Source: Sphingomonas sp. LR60
Lineage (GTDB): Bacteria; Pseudomonadota; Alphaproteobacteria; Sphingomonadales; Sphingomonadaceae
NCBI RefSeq assembly: GCF_036855935.1
Contig: NZ_JASPFK010000001.1
Location: 2,048,501-2,112,500 of the forward strand
DNA: 64,000 nt
Direction: 5' to 3'
Shown here piece by piece: positions 56,529-64,000 of the stretch (its first letter is position 1; each line of letters begins with the position of its first letter). Under the pieces are notes generated by a model. That model was given only the letters and a program-made list of their open reading frames with translations, was not told the origin of the DNA and searched no databases. The translations under genes were made by a program, and so were the position numbers.

Positions 56529-56960
56529 TCAATCGCGCTGGACGAGCGGCGCCTGCACGAAGCGCAGCGCGACCCATTCGGCGGCGACCGCCATCTGCTC
56601 CGACACGCTGACTGCGCCGCCGTCCGCCACCAATGTCGCGGCGATCCGGCGCACCGCCAGCCCGTCGCCGCCAAGCGCCGCGGCGAACATCGCCAGCAAC
56701 GTCGCCTCCGCATCGGTGACATGCTCGGCGCCCGGCATCCCGAAGCGCAGCCAGCGCAACGCGTGATTGTCGAGCAGCGCCATCAGCTTCGTGAAATCGG
56801 GCAGCGCCGCCATCACCCCGCGCCACCCGAAGCCGGGTGCCAGCGCCGCACACGGGCAGCGTCCGGCGCGCGCCGCGGCGGTCCATTGCCGCATCGCGCC
56901 GACGAGAAAGTGAAAATGCTCGTCGAGGTTCGGCGGCAGGCGGTCGAGGAAGCGGTAAAT
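56529..56960 (-). CDS. unknown protein with a possible ATT start codon
   Basis: If started at ATG 56894 the product has 121 residues, but the same frame upstream is protein-like ([21 protein letters not shown], then the Met). No ATG, GTG or TTG occurs there before the in-frame stop. An ATT at 56958-56960 has GAGG about seven bases upstream, giving 143 residues. Family not recognised; a RCPC pair and helical Ala-rich tail ([16 protein letters not shown]) are visible. It is divergent from uvrB. A rare ATT start or a small sequence error could explain the gap. Confidence 0.6.
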   Translation of the reverse strand: MYRFLDRLPPNLDEHFHFLVGAMRQWTAAARAGRCPCAALAPGFGWRGVMAALPDFTKLMALLDNHALRWLRFGMPGAEHVTDAEATLLAMFAAALGGDGLAVRRIAATLVADGGAVSVSEQMAVAAEWVALRFVQAPLVQRD

Positions 56961-57001
56961 GGATAACCTCGATTTGCAATTGACTCGCAGTAGCCTAGGT
57001 A

Positions 57002-57016
57002 GAACACACCGTCAAC
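57002..57016. promoter_or_regulatory. possible LexA (SOS) box upstream of uvrB
   Basis: GAAC-ACACCGT-CAAC matches the alphaproteobacterial GAAC-N7-GAAC form with one mismatch, 42 bp before the uvrB start. Plausible for an excision-repair gene but weak. Confidence 0.3.
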
Positions 57017-57057
57017 GCGCCCTTTCGCCGCGCGCCGACCGCGCCCATATTGCGCGT

Positions 57058-59241
57058 ATGGCGATCCAGATCCGTACCAACCTTGCCGAGCCCGAAACCG
57101 ATGCGGCGTTCGTGCCGCACCGTCCTGCCCGGCCGCAAAAGGTCGAGGGCGGCAAGACGTTCAAGCTGGTCAGCGAATATGAGCCGTCGGGCGACCAGCC
57201 GACCGCGATCCGCGAGCTGGTCGACACGGCGCGGGCGGGCGAGAAGGATCAGGTGCTGCTCGGCGTCACCGGGTCGGGCAAGACCTTCACGATGGCCAAG
57301 GTGATCGAGGAAATGCAGCGCCCGGCGCTGATCCTCGCGCCGAACAAGATCCTCGCCGCACAATTGTACGGCGAGTTCAAGTCGTTCTTCCCCGATAACG
57401 CCGTCGAATATTTCGTCAGCTATTACGATTACTATCAGCCCGAGGCGTACGTCCCGCGTTCGGATACGTACATCGAAAAAGAGTCGAGCATCAACGAGTC
57501 GATCGACCGGATGCGTCACTCTGCGACGCGATCTTTGCTAGAACGTGACGACGTGATCATCGTCGCCTCGGTGTCGTGCCTGTACGGGATCGGCTCGGTC
57601 GAAACCTATTCGGCGATGATCTTCGACCTGAAGAAGGGTCAGGCGGTCGACCAGCGCGAAATCGTCCGTAAGCTGGTCGCACTGCAGTACAAGCGCAACG
57701 ACGCCGCCTTCCAGCGCGGCAACTTCCGCGTGAAGGGCGATAACCTGGAGATCTTCCCTTCGCACTATGAGGACAGCGCGTGGCGCGTCTCGTTCTTCGG
57801 CGACGAGATCGAGGAAATCGTAGAGTTCGATCCGCTGACCGGCAAGAAGTCGGCGAGCCTCAACTCGATCCGCATCTACGCCAATTCGCACTATGTCACG
57901 CCCGGCCCGACGATGAAGCAGGCGAGCGAGGCGATCAAACACGAGCTTTCGGAACGGCTGAAGGAGCTGGAGATCGAGGGCAAGCTGCTCGAACGCCAGC
58001 GGTTGGAGCAGCGCACGAACTTCGACCTGGAGATGATCGCGGCGACCGGCAGCTGCAACGGCATCGAGAATTACAGCCGCTTCCTCACCGGCCGCCTGCC
58101 CGGCGAACCGCCGCCCACGCTGTTCGAGTACCTTCCCGAAAACGCGCTGCTGTTCGTCGACGAAAGCCACCAGACGATCGGGCAGATCAACGGCATGTCG
58201 CGCGGCGACCATCGTCGCAAGATCACGCTCGCTGAATATGGCTTTCGCCTGCCCTCGGCGATCGACAACCGTCCGCTGCGCTTCAACGAATGGGACGCGA
58301 TGCGTCCGCAGACCGTCTGCGTCTCGGCGACGCCGGGGTCGTGGGAGATGGAGCAGGCCGGCGGCGTCTTCGCCGAACAGGTGATCCGTCCCACCGGGCT
58401 CATCGACCCGCCGGTCGAGATCAAGCCGGTCGAGGAACAGGTGCAGGATCTGATCGTCGAATGCGGCAAGACCACCGCGCTCGGCTATCGCACGCTCGTC
58501 ACCACGCTGACCAAGCGGATGGCCGAGGATCTGACCGAATATATGCACGAGGCGGGGATCAAGGTCCGTTACATGCATTCCGACGTCGAGACGCTGGAGC
58601 GGATCGAGCTGATCCGCGACCTGCGGCTGGGCGTGTACGACGTGCTGATCGGCATCAACCTGTTGCGCGAGGGGCTCGACATTCCCGAATGCGGGCTGGT
58701 CGCGATCCTCGATGCCGACAAGGAGGGCTTCCTGCGCTCCGAGACCTCGCTGATCCAGACGATCGGGCGTGCGGCCCGTAACGTCGACGGGCGCGTGATC
58801 CTCTATGCCGACCGCATCACCGGCAGCATGGAGCGCGCGATGAACGAGACGGCGCGCCGTCGCGAGAAGCAGGAGGCGTATAACCTCGAACACGGCATTA
58901 CGCCGACGACGATCCGCCGCAGCATCGGCGACATCATCGCGCATGTCGCGTCGAAGGATCAGGTGACGGTCGAGATCGACGAGGACCGCCCGCACATGGT
59001 CGGCCACAACCTGCGCGCCTATATCGAGGAGCTGGAAAAGAAGATGCGGAAGGCCGCATCCGATCTCGAGTTCGAGGAGGCCGGTCGTCTTCGCGACGAG
59101 ATCCGCGCGCTGGAACAGGAGGAGCTTGGGCTACCGGTCGAGCAGCAGAAGCTGCCACTGATGGGGCGCAGCAACGAGGGCAAGCCGGGAACGCGCAAGA
59201 CCCGCTTCGGCAAGACGCAGCGGAAGTTCGGAAAGCGGTAG
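57058..59241 (+). CDS. uvrB: excinuclease ABC subunit B
   Basis: A 727-residue helicase-like subunit that verifies DNA damage with UvrA and recruits UvrC. I chose ATG 57058 ([12 protein letters not shown]). Walker [10 protein letters not shown] lies near residue 72, the beta-hairpin motif [12 protein letters not shown] near 121, [10 protein letters not shown] (Walker B) near 364, and helicase motif [11 protein letters not shown] near 566. A C-terminal UVR domain ([25 protein letters not shown]) is intact. The final Lys/Arg-rich tail is usual. Confidence 0.97.
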   Translation: MAIQIRTNLAEPETDAAFVPHRPARPQKVEGGKTFKLVSEYEPSGDQPTAIRELVDTARAGEKDQVLLGVTGSGKTFTMAKVIEEMQRPALILAPNKILAAQLYGEFKSFFPDNAVEYFVSYYDYYQPEAYVPRSDTYIEKESSINESIDRMRHSATRSLLERDDVIIVASVSCLYGIGSVETYSAMIFDLKKGQAVDQREIVRKLVALQYKRNDAAFQRGNFRVKGDNLEIFPSHYEDSAWRVSFFGDEIEEIVEFDPLTGKKSASLNSIRIYANSHYVTPGPTMKQASEAIKHELSERLKELEIEGKLLERQRLEQRTNFDLEMIAATGSCNGIENYSRFLTGRLPGEPPPTLFEYLPENALLFVDESHQTIGQINGMSRGDHRRKITLAEYGFRLPSAIDNRPLRFNEWDAMRPQTVCVSATPGSWEMEQAGGVFAEQVIRPTGLIDPPVEIKPVEEQVQDLIVECGKTTALGYRTLVTTLTKRMAEDLTEYMHEAGIKVRYMHSDVETLERIELIRDLRLGVYDVLIGINLLREGLDIPECGLVAILDADKEGFLRSETSLIQTIGRAARNVDGRVILYADRITGSMERAMNETARRREKQEAYNLEHGITPTTIRRSIGDIIAHVASKDQVTVEIDEDRPHMVGHNLRAYIEELEKKMRKAASDLEFEEAGRLRDEIRALEQEELGLPVEQQKLPLMGRSNEGKPGTRKTRFGKTQRKFGKR

Positions 59242-59265
59242 GAGACGCCGCTCACCCTCTTCAGG

Positions 59266-59384
59266 CGTCACCCCGGCGAAGGCCGGGGTCCAGTTGCGGA
59301 GCGCATGAAGAAGAAGCGCAACGAATGCCGCGCCAAAATGCGGCCACGTCACATAGCTGGACCCCGGCATTCGCCGGGGTGACG
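59266..59384. repeat. double-hairpin palindromic repeat, family B
   Basis: CGTCACCCCGGCGAAGGCCGGGGTCCAG faces CTGGACCCCGGCATTCGCCGGGGTGACG across ~60 bases. Same unit as at 20426. Confidence 0.85.
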
Positions 59385-59452
59385 ATTGAGAAGCGGGTGA
59401 CGCCGGACGCCAATCACTCCCGGTTCAGCCACCCGCTCCTATATTTCACGCC

Positions 59453-60199
59453 ATGTACGCGCAGCCTCCCCGCGACCGAATCGGCCCGGCCGTCGCCGCC
59501 GCGGCGGTGAGTGCGGCGCTCGGCTGGGCGCTGCTCGTCGGGCTCGCGGGTGCGCCGCTCGCGCAGCGGTTCGAGGACGGGCTGGCGGTGTTCCGCGTCA
59601 CGCCCCCGCCCCCGCCGCCCGCCAGGGTCGTTCCCAAGCGGACGCATACCTCCCGTCCGTCCGGCCGCGCCGCACCGCCGAACATCCGCTCGCAGGCGAC
59701 ACAGGTTGCCGCGCCAAAGCCGATCGTGGTCGTCCCGCTGCCGCCACCGCCGATCCCGGTCGCGCTCAAGCCTTTCGCAGGCGATCAGGCAACGCAGGGC
59801 GCGACCAGCAAGGTCGGGCCGGGCACCGGCGCGGGCGGCATCGGTGACGGGACCGGCAGCGGTGGCTGGGGGGATGGCGACGGCGGCCCCGGCGACGAGA
59901 CGCCACCGGTCTGGAAGCGCGGCAGGCTGACCGACTCCGACTATCCGCGCGACATCGGCGACGCGGGATTCCAGGGGACGGTCGCAGTCAAGTTCCTCGT
60001 CTGGAGCGACGGTCGAGTGCGCGACTGTCAGGTCACGAAAAGCAGCGGCAATGCGACTCTGGACGCGACCACCTGCCGGCTGATCCAGCGCCGCTTCCGC
60101 TACGATCCCTCACGCGACGCCGATGGTCGACCAGTGCCGGCGTGGATCGTCGAAAGCCACGAATGGATCATCGTTCCGGAGCCAGCCGAGGACCAGTGA
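59453..60199 (+). CDS. tonB: TonB-family energy transducer
   Basis: A 248-residue TonB-like protein. An N-terminal membrane anchor (~residues 12-32), a proline-rich segment (~48-110, with PPPPPPARVVPKR), a glycine-rich linker (~117-145) and a C-terminal TonB domain (YPRDIGDAGFQGTVAVKFLVWSDGRV, ~157-240) are visible. It passes proton-motive energy to outer-membrane receptors such as the four in this window. ExbB and ExbD are not adjacent. Confidence 0.9.
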   Translation: MYAQPPRDRIGPAVAAAAVSAALGWALLVGLAGAPLAQRFEDGLAVFRVTPPPPPPARVVPKRTHTSRPSGRAAPPNIRSQATQVAAPKPIVVVPLPPPPIPVALKPFAGDQATQGATSKVGPGTGAGGIGDGTGSGGWGDGDGGPGDETPPVWKRGRLTDSDYPRDIGDAGFQGTVAVKFLVWSDGRVRDCQVTKSSGNATLDATTCRLIQRRFRYDPSRDADGRPVPAWIVESHEWIIVPEPAEDQ

Positions 60200-60272
60200 G
60201 GCAGTCGTAGCAGACGTGATCCGTTACCCCGTTCTTCTTGAGGTGGTGCGATCGAGCGCCACCGCCCACCCA

Positions 60273-60347
60273 GTCATTGCGAGCGTAGCGAAGCAATCCA
60301 GAGCCGGATCAGGACGCCCTGGATTGCTTCGCTACGCTCGCAATGAC
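60273..60347. repeat. 75-bp palindromic repeat, family A copy
   Basis: GTCATTGCGAGCGTAGCGAAGCAATCC on the left and GGATTGCTTCGCTACGCTCGCAATGAC on the right, with AGAGCCGGATCAGGACGCCCT in the centre, almost the same as at 5676. Confidence 0.9.
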
Positions 60348-60419
60348 GACGCTTTAAGTCGCAAACAGCCGCCCCGGATCAAGTCCGCAGCGACGCTCGC
60401 TACTCAGCCGTCGGTCCGC

Positions 60420-60551
60420 TCAACGCTCATCCGCCGGTTCCGCGTCGGTCGTCTGCGGCGGCGGCGTGCTGTTGCCCTTCTCGGGTTCATCCGGGTCGGT
60501 CAGCAATTCCTCGACCGCTTCCTGCACGTCGTTTTCCTTGCGCTCGCTCAT
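60420..60551 (-). CDS. small acidic protein of unknown function
   Basis: A 43-residue acidic protein (MSERKENDVQEAVEELLTDP then a Pro/Thr-rich tail, ending PADER). It follows the PRC-barrel gene by 11 bases and has GAGCC upstream, so co-expression is likely. It has no recognisable domain. It may be a small stress protein of sphingomonads, but this is a guess. Confidence 0.55.
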   Translation of the reverse strand: MSERKENDVQEAVEELLTDPDEPEKGNSTPPPQTTDAEPADER

Positions 60552-60562
60552 GGCTCCGCTCC

Positions 60563-60931
60563 TCACGCGATGTTGAGATTTTCGCCCTGCACCTGATAAT
60601 AACTGGCGACACGATCGGCATAGGCCTGATCGAACACCGGCGCGTTGTTCGCCCAGCTCGGACCGCCCTCCAGCAAACGCCGGTCGACGGTCACGACATA
60701 GCGGTCGCGCACGGGATCGAACTGCAGCAGCGAGAAGGGCAGCGGATAATAGCTCTTCCCCATCCCGAGGAAGCCGCCGAGGCTGAGCACGGCGTGAGTC
60801 GCGCGCCCGGTCGACTTGTGGACCATGAACGCCTGCACGGTGCCGAGATGGTCGCCGTCGCGCGTATCGACCTTCATTGTGTCGCTGAGGGTGGACTGCA
60901 CCAGGATCTGGGTCGGCGCGTCTTCGGCCAT
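60563..60931 (-). CDS. PRC-barrel domain protein
   Basis: A 122-residue soluble protein. The PRC-barrel stretch runs from about residue 22 (DTRDGDHLGTVQAFMVHKSTGRATHAVLSLGGFLGMG) to residue 80 with GKSYYPLPFSLLQFD. These small proteins often occur in stress-responsive operons of sphingomonads. The N-terminus (MAEDAPTQILVQSTLSD) precedes the barrel. The 43-residue acidic protein follows. Confidence 0.88.
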   Translation of the reverse strand: MAEDAPTQILVQSTLSDTMKVDTRDGDHLGTVQAFMVHKSTGRATHAVLSLGGFLGMGKSYYPLPFSLLQFDPVRDRYVVTVDRRLLEGGPSWANNAPVFDQAYADRVASYYQVQGENLNIA

Positions 60932-61041
60932 GACGGGATTCTCCTATGTTAATCGATCTCGCGCGGTGAACCGTCATCCCGGTGCGGCGGTTCCGGGTGC
61001 GGCGGTTGAGCGTGCGGCGACGATCCGCCATAGCGTCACGC

Positions 61042-61578
61042 GTGACCCGTTATCTTTCCTCGCTTCCGCTCGCCCTGCTCGTGCTGGCGAGCGCCGCCTG
61101 CGTTCCGCGCGCCGTTCCGCCCGCACCGGTCGCGCCGCCGCCGCCCGCGCCGGTCGCGCCGTCTCCTGCTCCCGCGCCGACCCCGGTCGCCGATTGGCAG
61201 GACTGGCCATGGACGCCGGGTGCATGGCGCTATGTTCGCGACGCCACCGGCACCCACGCCAGCTATGGCGTCACCCGCCAGGCCCCTGCGGCCGAGCTGC
61301 GCTGCGATCGCGCCGCGCGCGCAGTGTTGCTGTCGCGCCCGGGCAGCAATCCTGCACCGTTCACGATCCGCACCAGCGCGGCGACGCGCAGCGTGCCGAC
61401 GCAGGTCGTTGCCGCCGCCGTGCCGCAGGTGGTGGCGCGCTTTGCGATCGACGATCGGTTGCTCGATGCGATGGCGTTCACGCGCGGACGCTTCACCGTC
61501 GAGCAAGCCGACAGCACACCGCTCGTGCTGCCGCCATGGGCAGAAGTGGGCCGCGTGATCGAGGATTGCCGCGGCTAA
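61042..61578 (+). CDS. proline-rich lipoprotein of unknown function
   Basis: A 178-residue lipoprotein starting at GTG 61042: VTRYLSSLPLALLVLASAAC has a lipobox (ASAAC) at Cys ~20. A Pro/Ala-rich linker (APVAPPPPAPVAPSPAP) follows, then a domain of ~115 residues with WPWTPGAWRYVRDATG and a probable Cys pair (LRCDRAARAVLLSRPG, and CRG at the end). Family not recognised. The longer in-frame start adds an Arg-rich N-terminus. Confidence 0.75.
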   Translation: MTRYLSSLPLALLVLASAACVPRAVPPAPVAPPPPAPVAPSPAPAPTPVADWQDWPWTPGAWRYVRDATGTHASYGVTRQAPAAELRCDRAARAVLLSRPGSNPAPFTIRTSAATRSVPTQVVAAAVPQVVARFAIDDRLLDAMAFTRGRFTVEQADSTPLVLPPWAEVGRVIEDCRG

Positions 61579-61713
61579 TCCGGCAAGGCGGACAGGGGCG
61601 CGAAGCCTGAAATGTTCGTCCAGAACGGGACGCATTACAAGCCTTGTATCACATCCGCATTCGTCTCACATTGCTGGTGCGGCTTACGCGGTCGCAACTG
61701 TTATCAACCAGCG

Positions 61714-61727
61714 AAAGGAGGTGATCC
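61714..61727 (+). promoter_or_regulatory. 14-base full-length Shine-Dalgarno match
   Basis: AAAGGAGGTGATCC is the exact complement of the 14-base 3' end of 16S rRNA. It lies one base before the ATG at 61729 (GGAGG is ~7 bases upstream), so the small ORF is expected to initiate strongly or to sequester ribosomes. Confidence 0.6.
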
Positions 61728-61728
61728 G

Positions 61729-61785
61729 ATGTCTCATGGTTCAGCAATGGGGTCGGTTCAGTTCGTTCGGGAGATGCGCTTCTAG
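61729..61785 (+). CDS. 18-residue small ORF or leader peptide
   Basis: MSHGSAMGSVQFVREMRF, ending in TAG, follows the 14-base Shine-Dalgarno match. A structured stretch (CCCGCT...AGCGGG around an AGGATCCTTCCT hairpin, 61796-61833) and a GGAGG-preceded ATG at 61858 follow. This could be a leader peptide with attenuator-like folding, or a ribosome-binding decoy. No downstream structural gene is convincing. The 736-bp gap 61579-62314 otherwise holds repeats and the receptor promoter. Confidence 0.4.
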   Translation: MSHGSAMGSVQFVREMRF

Positions 61786-61989
61786 AAATCGCTGCCCCGC
61801 TGCGGGAGGATCCTTCCTCTCTTCAACGTAGCGGGACCGGCGGTTTTTGGAGGCAACATGGTCTCCCGGGCTGGAGCTCTCCGGCCGCTGACCATGTCAA
61901 GGGGTTGTCGGGCGTCCGTTTGCGGGCGTTCGGCAACCTCTTCTCATATCTGGCGTAACTCGAAAACAGCGCGCCTTCGCACCCCATGC

Positions 61990-62014
61990 CGTCGCCCCTG
62001 CGCAGGCAGGGGCC
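61990..62014. repeat. single unit GTCGCCCCTGCGCAGGCAGGGGCC
   Basis: One half of the double-hairpin unit found at 38163 and 45374. Confidence 0.75.
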
Positions 62015-62112
62015 CATGCCGCTATGGTATGGCGCACCGCTGAAACAGACAGGTCGCGCAGAAATGCACGACGCAGCTTTAGACCAGAATGACGAGGAGC
62101 CGACTCACGTTC

Positions 62113-62187
62113 GTCCTTGCGGGCACAGCGAAGCAATCCAGTGTCGGACCAGGGTGCCCTGGATTGCTTCGCTGCGCTCGCAATGAC
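62113..62187. repeat. 75-bp palindromic repeat, family A, left end degenerate
   Basis: The right half is typical (TGGATTGCTTCGCTGCGCTCGCAATGAC). The left end reads GTCCTTGCGGGCACAGCGAAG, with several changes from the family. Confidence 0.85.
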
Positions 62188-62260
62188 GGCTACGGTTCGA
62201 TGTTGTGTCATCGCACTCTATGCCCTTGCTTGTTCACAGGACGACGGCAAACACAAAGGT

Positions 62261-62278
62261 TATTGATACTCACTCGCA
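62261..62278 (+). promoter_or_regulatory. Fur-like box upstream of the TonB siderophore receptor
   Basis: TATTGATACTCACTCGCA, 36 bp before the receptor ATG, matches the box at 14767 (minus strand) at 16 of 18 bases. Iron-dependent repression is the likely meaning. Confidence 0.6.
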
Positions 62279-62314
62279 CTGACGATAGAGCCCCGTTCGA
62301 TCAAAGGGGTTTCC

Positions 62315-64000
62315 ATGTCCGTCCGTCATTCCAGCAGCTTCCTCACCCTCGCCGTCCTTCTCGCCGCCACGCCGGTGGTGGCGCAGCAGCGTAACGACAC
62401 CACCACGCCCGACGACGTCATCGTCACCGGCCGCCAAGTGCCCGACCTCGCCAGCGCCGGAACGAAATCGGCGCTGCCGCTCGCCGAAACCGCGCAGTCG
62501 ATCACCGTCGTCACCGGCGACCAGATCGAAGCCCTTGGCCTCCAGAACCTCAACCAGGCACTGCGCTTCGTCGCGGGCGTCACCCCCGAGACGCGCGGAG
62601 CGAGCGCCGAGGTCTACGACCAGTTCAAGCTACGCGGCTTCGACGCGCCGGTGTTCCTCGACGGGCTCAAGCAATTCGGCAGCACCACCGGCTATGCGAT
62701 TCCACAGGTAGACGTCTCGCGGCTGGCACGCTTCGAGGTGCTGAAGGGCCCGGCCTCGACGCTCTACGGCCAGTCGGGCCCCGGCGGGCTCGTCGCGCAA
62801 TCGAGCAAGCTGCCGGTCGACCTCCCCCTCTACGGCTCGGTCGCGGGCACCTATGGCGAGTACAACCTCTACCGCGTCGATGCCGATGTCGGCGGCGCAG
62901 CGGGAAGCGACGTGCTGTGGCGCATCTACGGCAGCGCCAACGGCAGCGACACGCAGCAGCGCTTCGCCAAGCGCGAGCGGCAAACCGTGTCCGGCGCGGT
63001 GACGATCGGCAACAATTCGCGTACGACCTTCACGTTGCTCGGCACCTATTCGCACGATCCGCACAACGGCGCCTATGGCGTCTTTCCCGCACTCGGCACG
63101 CTGATCGACAATCCCAACGGCAAGCTTTCGACCCGCTTCGATGGCGGCGAGGCGGGCAATCGCTACCAGCGCGAGCAGGCTGCGGGTACGTACATCTTCA
63201 CGCACGACTTCGGCGGCGGCTGGCGCTTCCGATCCTCGGGCCGATACCAGAACGTCACCGCACAGCTCGGGCTCGTCTATGTCAGCGGCGCGCCGGTGAC
63301 CGGCAGCACGCGCGTCTACAATCGCGCCAGCTATGCGACCGACGAGGAGCTGAACAACTGGACCTATGACAACCAGCTCGCCGGCACTGTCCGCACCGGG
63401 CCGATCACGCACCGGCTGTTGTTTGGCGTCGACCGGCAGGTAGCGCATTCGACGGAGGAGTATCAGTTCGGCGGCGCGACCCCGCTCGACGTCTACAATC
63501 CGGTTTACGGCACGATGGTGGTGCCGCGCACCCCGGCGCAGGTGCCGAACGGCTTCGGCAGGGCCACGATCGATGCGCGCCTGCGTCAGCAAGGCGTCTA
63601 CGCGCAGGATCAGATGGAGCTGGGCGCACTGCGCGTGACGATCGGCGGACGGCAGGATTGGGCCGATGGCAAGCAGATCACCTCTTCGGGCACCAGCGAG
63701 AAGAAGGACGACAAGTTCACGTGGCGCGCCGCCGCGCTCTACACCCTGCCCTTCGGCCTTGCGCCCTATGTCAGCTATTCGACGTCGTTCGAGCCGCAGA
63801 CGGCGACCGTGCGGCGCGACGATGGCTCGTTCGGGATCGCCGATCCGTCGTTCGGCAAGCAGATCGAGGCCGGCGCGAAGTTCAGCGTCCCCGGCACGCC
63901 GATCCTCCTGTCGGGCGCTTGGTTCCGCATCGACCAGACCAACGTCGTCACCTCGACTCCGGACTTCTCGATCTCGCGCCAGACGGGCGAGGTTCGCTCG
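62315..64000 (+). CDS. TonB-dependent siderophore receptor, N-terminal part (cut by window edge)
   Basis: 562 codons of a siderophore receptor are present; it continues past 64000. ATG 62315 follows AAAGGGG and begins a signal peptide ending PVVAQQ. DDVIVTGRQ is the TonB-box region, then a plug with AETAQSITVVTGDQIEAL, YDQFKLRGFD and FEVLKGPASTLYGQSGPGG, which is typical of ferrichrome/FhuA- or FpvA-like receptors. The Fur-like box upstream agrees. A ferric siderophore is the likely ligand. Confidence 0.92.
   Translation, partial: MSVRHSSSFLTLAVLLAATPVVAQQRNDTTTPDDVIVTGRQVPDLASAGTKSALPLAETAQSITVVTGDQIEALGLQNLNQALRFVAGVTPETRGASAEVYDQFKLRGFDAPVFLDGLKQFGSTTGYAIPQVDVSRLARFEVLKGPASTLYGQSGPGGLVAQSSKLPVDLPLYGSVAGTYGEYNLYRVDADVGGAAGSDVLWRIYGSANGSDTQQRFAKRERQTVSGAVTIGNNSRTTFTLLGTYSHDPHNGAYGVFPALGTLIDNPNGKLSTRFDGGEAGNRYQREQAAGTYIFTHDFGGGWRFRSSGRYQNVTAQLGLVYVSGAPVTGSTRVYNRASYATDEELNNWTYDNQLAGTVRTGPITHRLLFGVDRQVAHSTEEYQFGGATPLDVYNPVYGTMVVPRTPAQVPNGFGRATIDARLRQQGVYAQDQMELGALRVTIGGRQDWADGKQITSSGTSEKKDDKFTWRAAALYTLPFGLAPYVSYSTSFEPQTATVRRDDGSFGIADPSFGKQIEAGAKFSVPGTPILLSGAWFRIDQTNVVTSTPDFSISRQTGEVRS

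Noticed and set aside
61714..61727. On the minus strand this reads like the end of 16S rRNA (GGATCACCTCCTTT)
   Set aside because: The preceding minus-strand sequence is not 16S rRNA; it is better read as a long Shine-Dalgarno on the plus strand.
61739..61969. An open, fairly protein-like frame of ~75 codons after the small ORF
   Set aside because: It has no ATG, GTG or TTG near its start and no ribosome site in frame, so I cannot support it as a gene, though it weakens confidence in the leader-peptide reading.

Overview
The window looks like a chromosomal segment of a GC-rich alphaproteobacterium, most likely a sphingomonad (Sphingomonas or a close relative). This is an inference from gene content: four TonB-dependent receptors, a CcrM-type GANTC methyltransferase, a 40-residue aa3 oxidase subunit IV, a DUF3649-PepSY-DUF3325 iron operon, a LOV-domain hybrid kinase, and many short intergenic palindromic repeats. 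No phage, transposase, integrase or CRISPR array is visible.

Layout. 1-2.4 kb: a TonB receptor (cut by the window edge) divergent from a Tat-exported GH27 alpha-galactosidase, with two LacI/XylR-like operators between them. 2.6-7.4 kb: an M28 peptidase, an agmatine deiminase and an S10 serine carboxypeptidase; the last two are each split by one missing base in a four-base C/G run. 7.5-12.2 kb: two coupled DUF1176 proteins, a 3-hydroxyacyl-CoA dehydrogenase and a LOV hybrid histidine kinase. 12.5-14.7 kb: the iron operon with a Fur-like box. 15-22.8 kb: a type I secretion ABC/HlyD pair, an NdvA-type exporter and an ABC-2 exporter. 22.9-30.8 kb: an Oar-like TonB receptor, a LytS/LytTR two-component pair coupled to TrhO, and membrane proteins. 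31-42.4 kb: an ABC-F ATPase, small proteins, another TonB receptor, a HAD hydrolase, TypA, and a TelA-type pair. 42.8-48 kb: tRNA-Val and the transhydrogenase operon, which also carries the oxidase subunit IV, a PH-domain protein, an unknown secreted protein and a winged-helix protein. 48-60 kb: an NtrC-like regulator with degenerate signature motifs, an SDR, bestrophin, FolP, CcrM, RNase HII, ThiD, a DUF1272 protein, ferredoxin-NADP reductase, UvrB and TonB. 60.4-64 kb: small envelope or stress proteins, a 0.7 kb region with an unusual small ORF, and a TonB siderophore receptor (cut by the edge) with a second copy of the Fur-like box.

Themes. Outer-membrane uptake recurs (four receptors plus a TonB). 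Two of the receptors or iron loci share an 18-bp box and one faces its own glycosidase. The strongest regulatory signal is a cluster of nine GANTC sites in 139 bp directly upstream of the GANTC methyltransferase gene, which suggests methylation-sensitive autoregulation. Palindromic repeats of two or more families fill most gaps, including one inside the transhydrogenase operon. One copy appears to be a chimera of two families. I found no clearly new defence or biosynthetic system. The most unusual items are the GANTC cluster, the degenerate NtrC-like regulator, the small ORF with a full-length anti-Shine-Dalgarno match, and the paired frameshifts.
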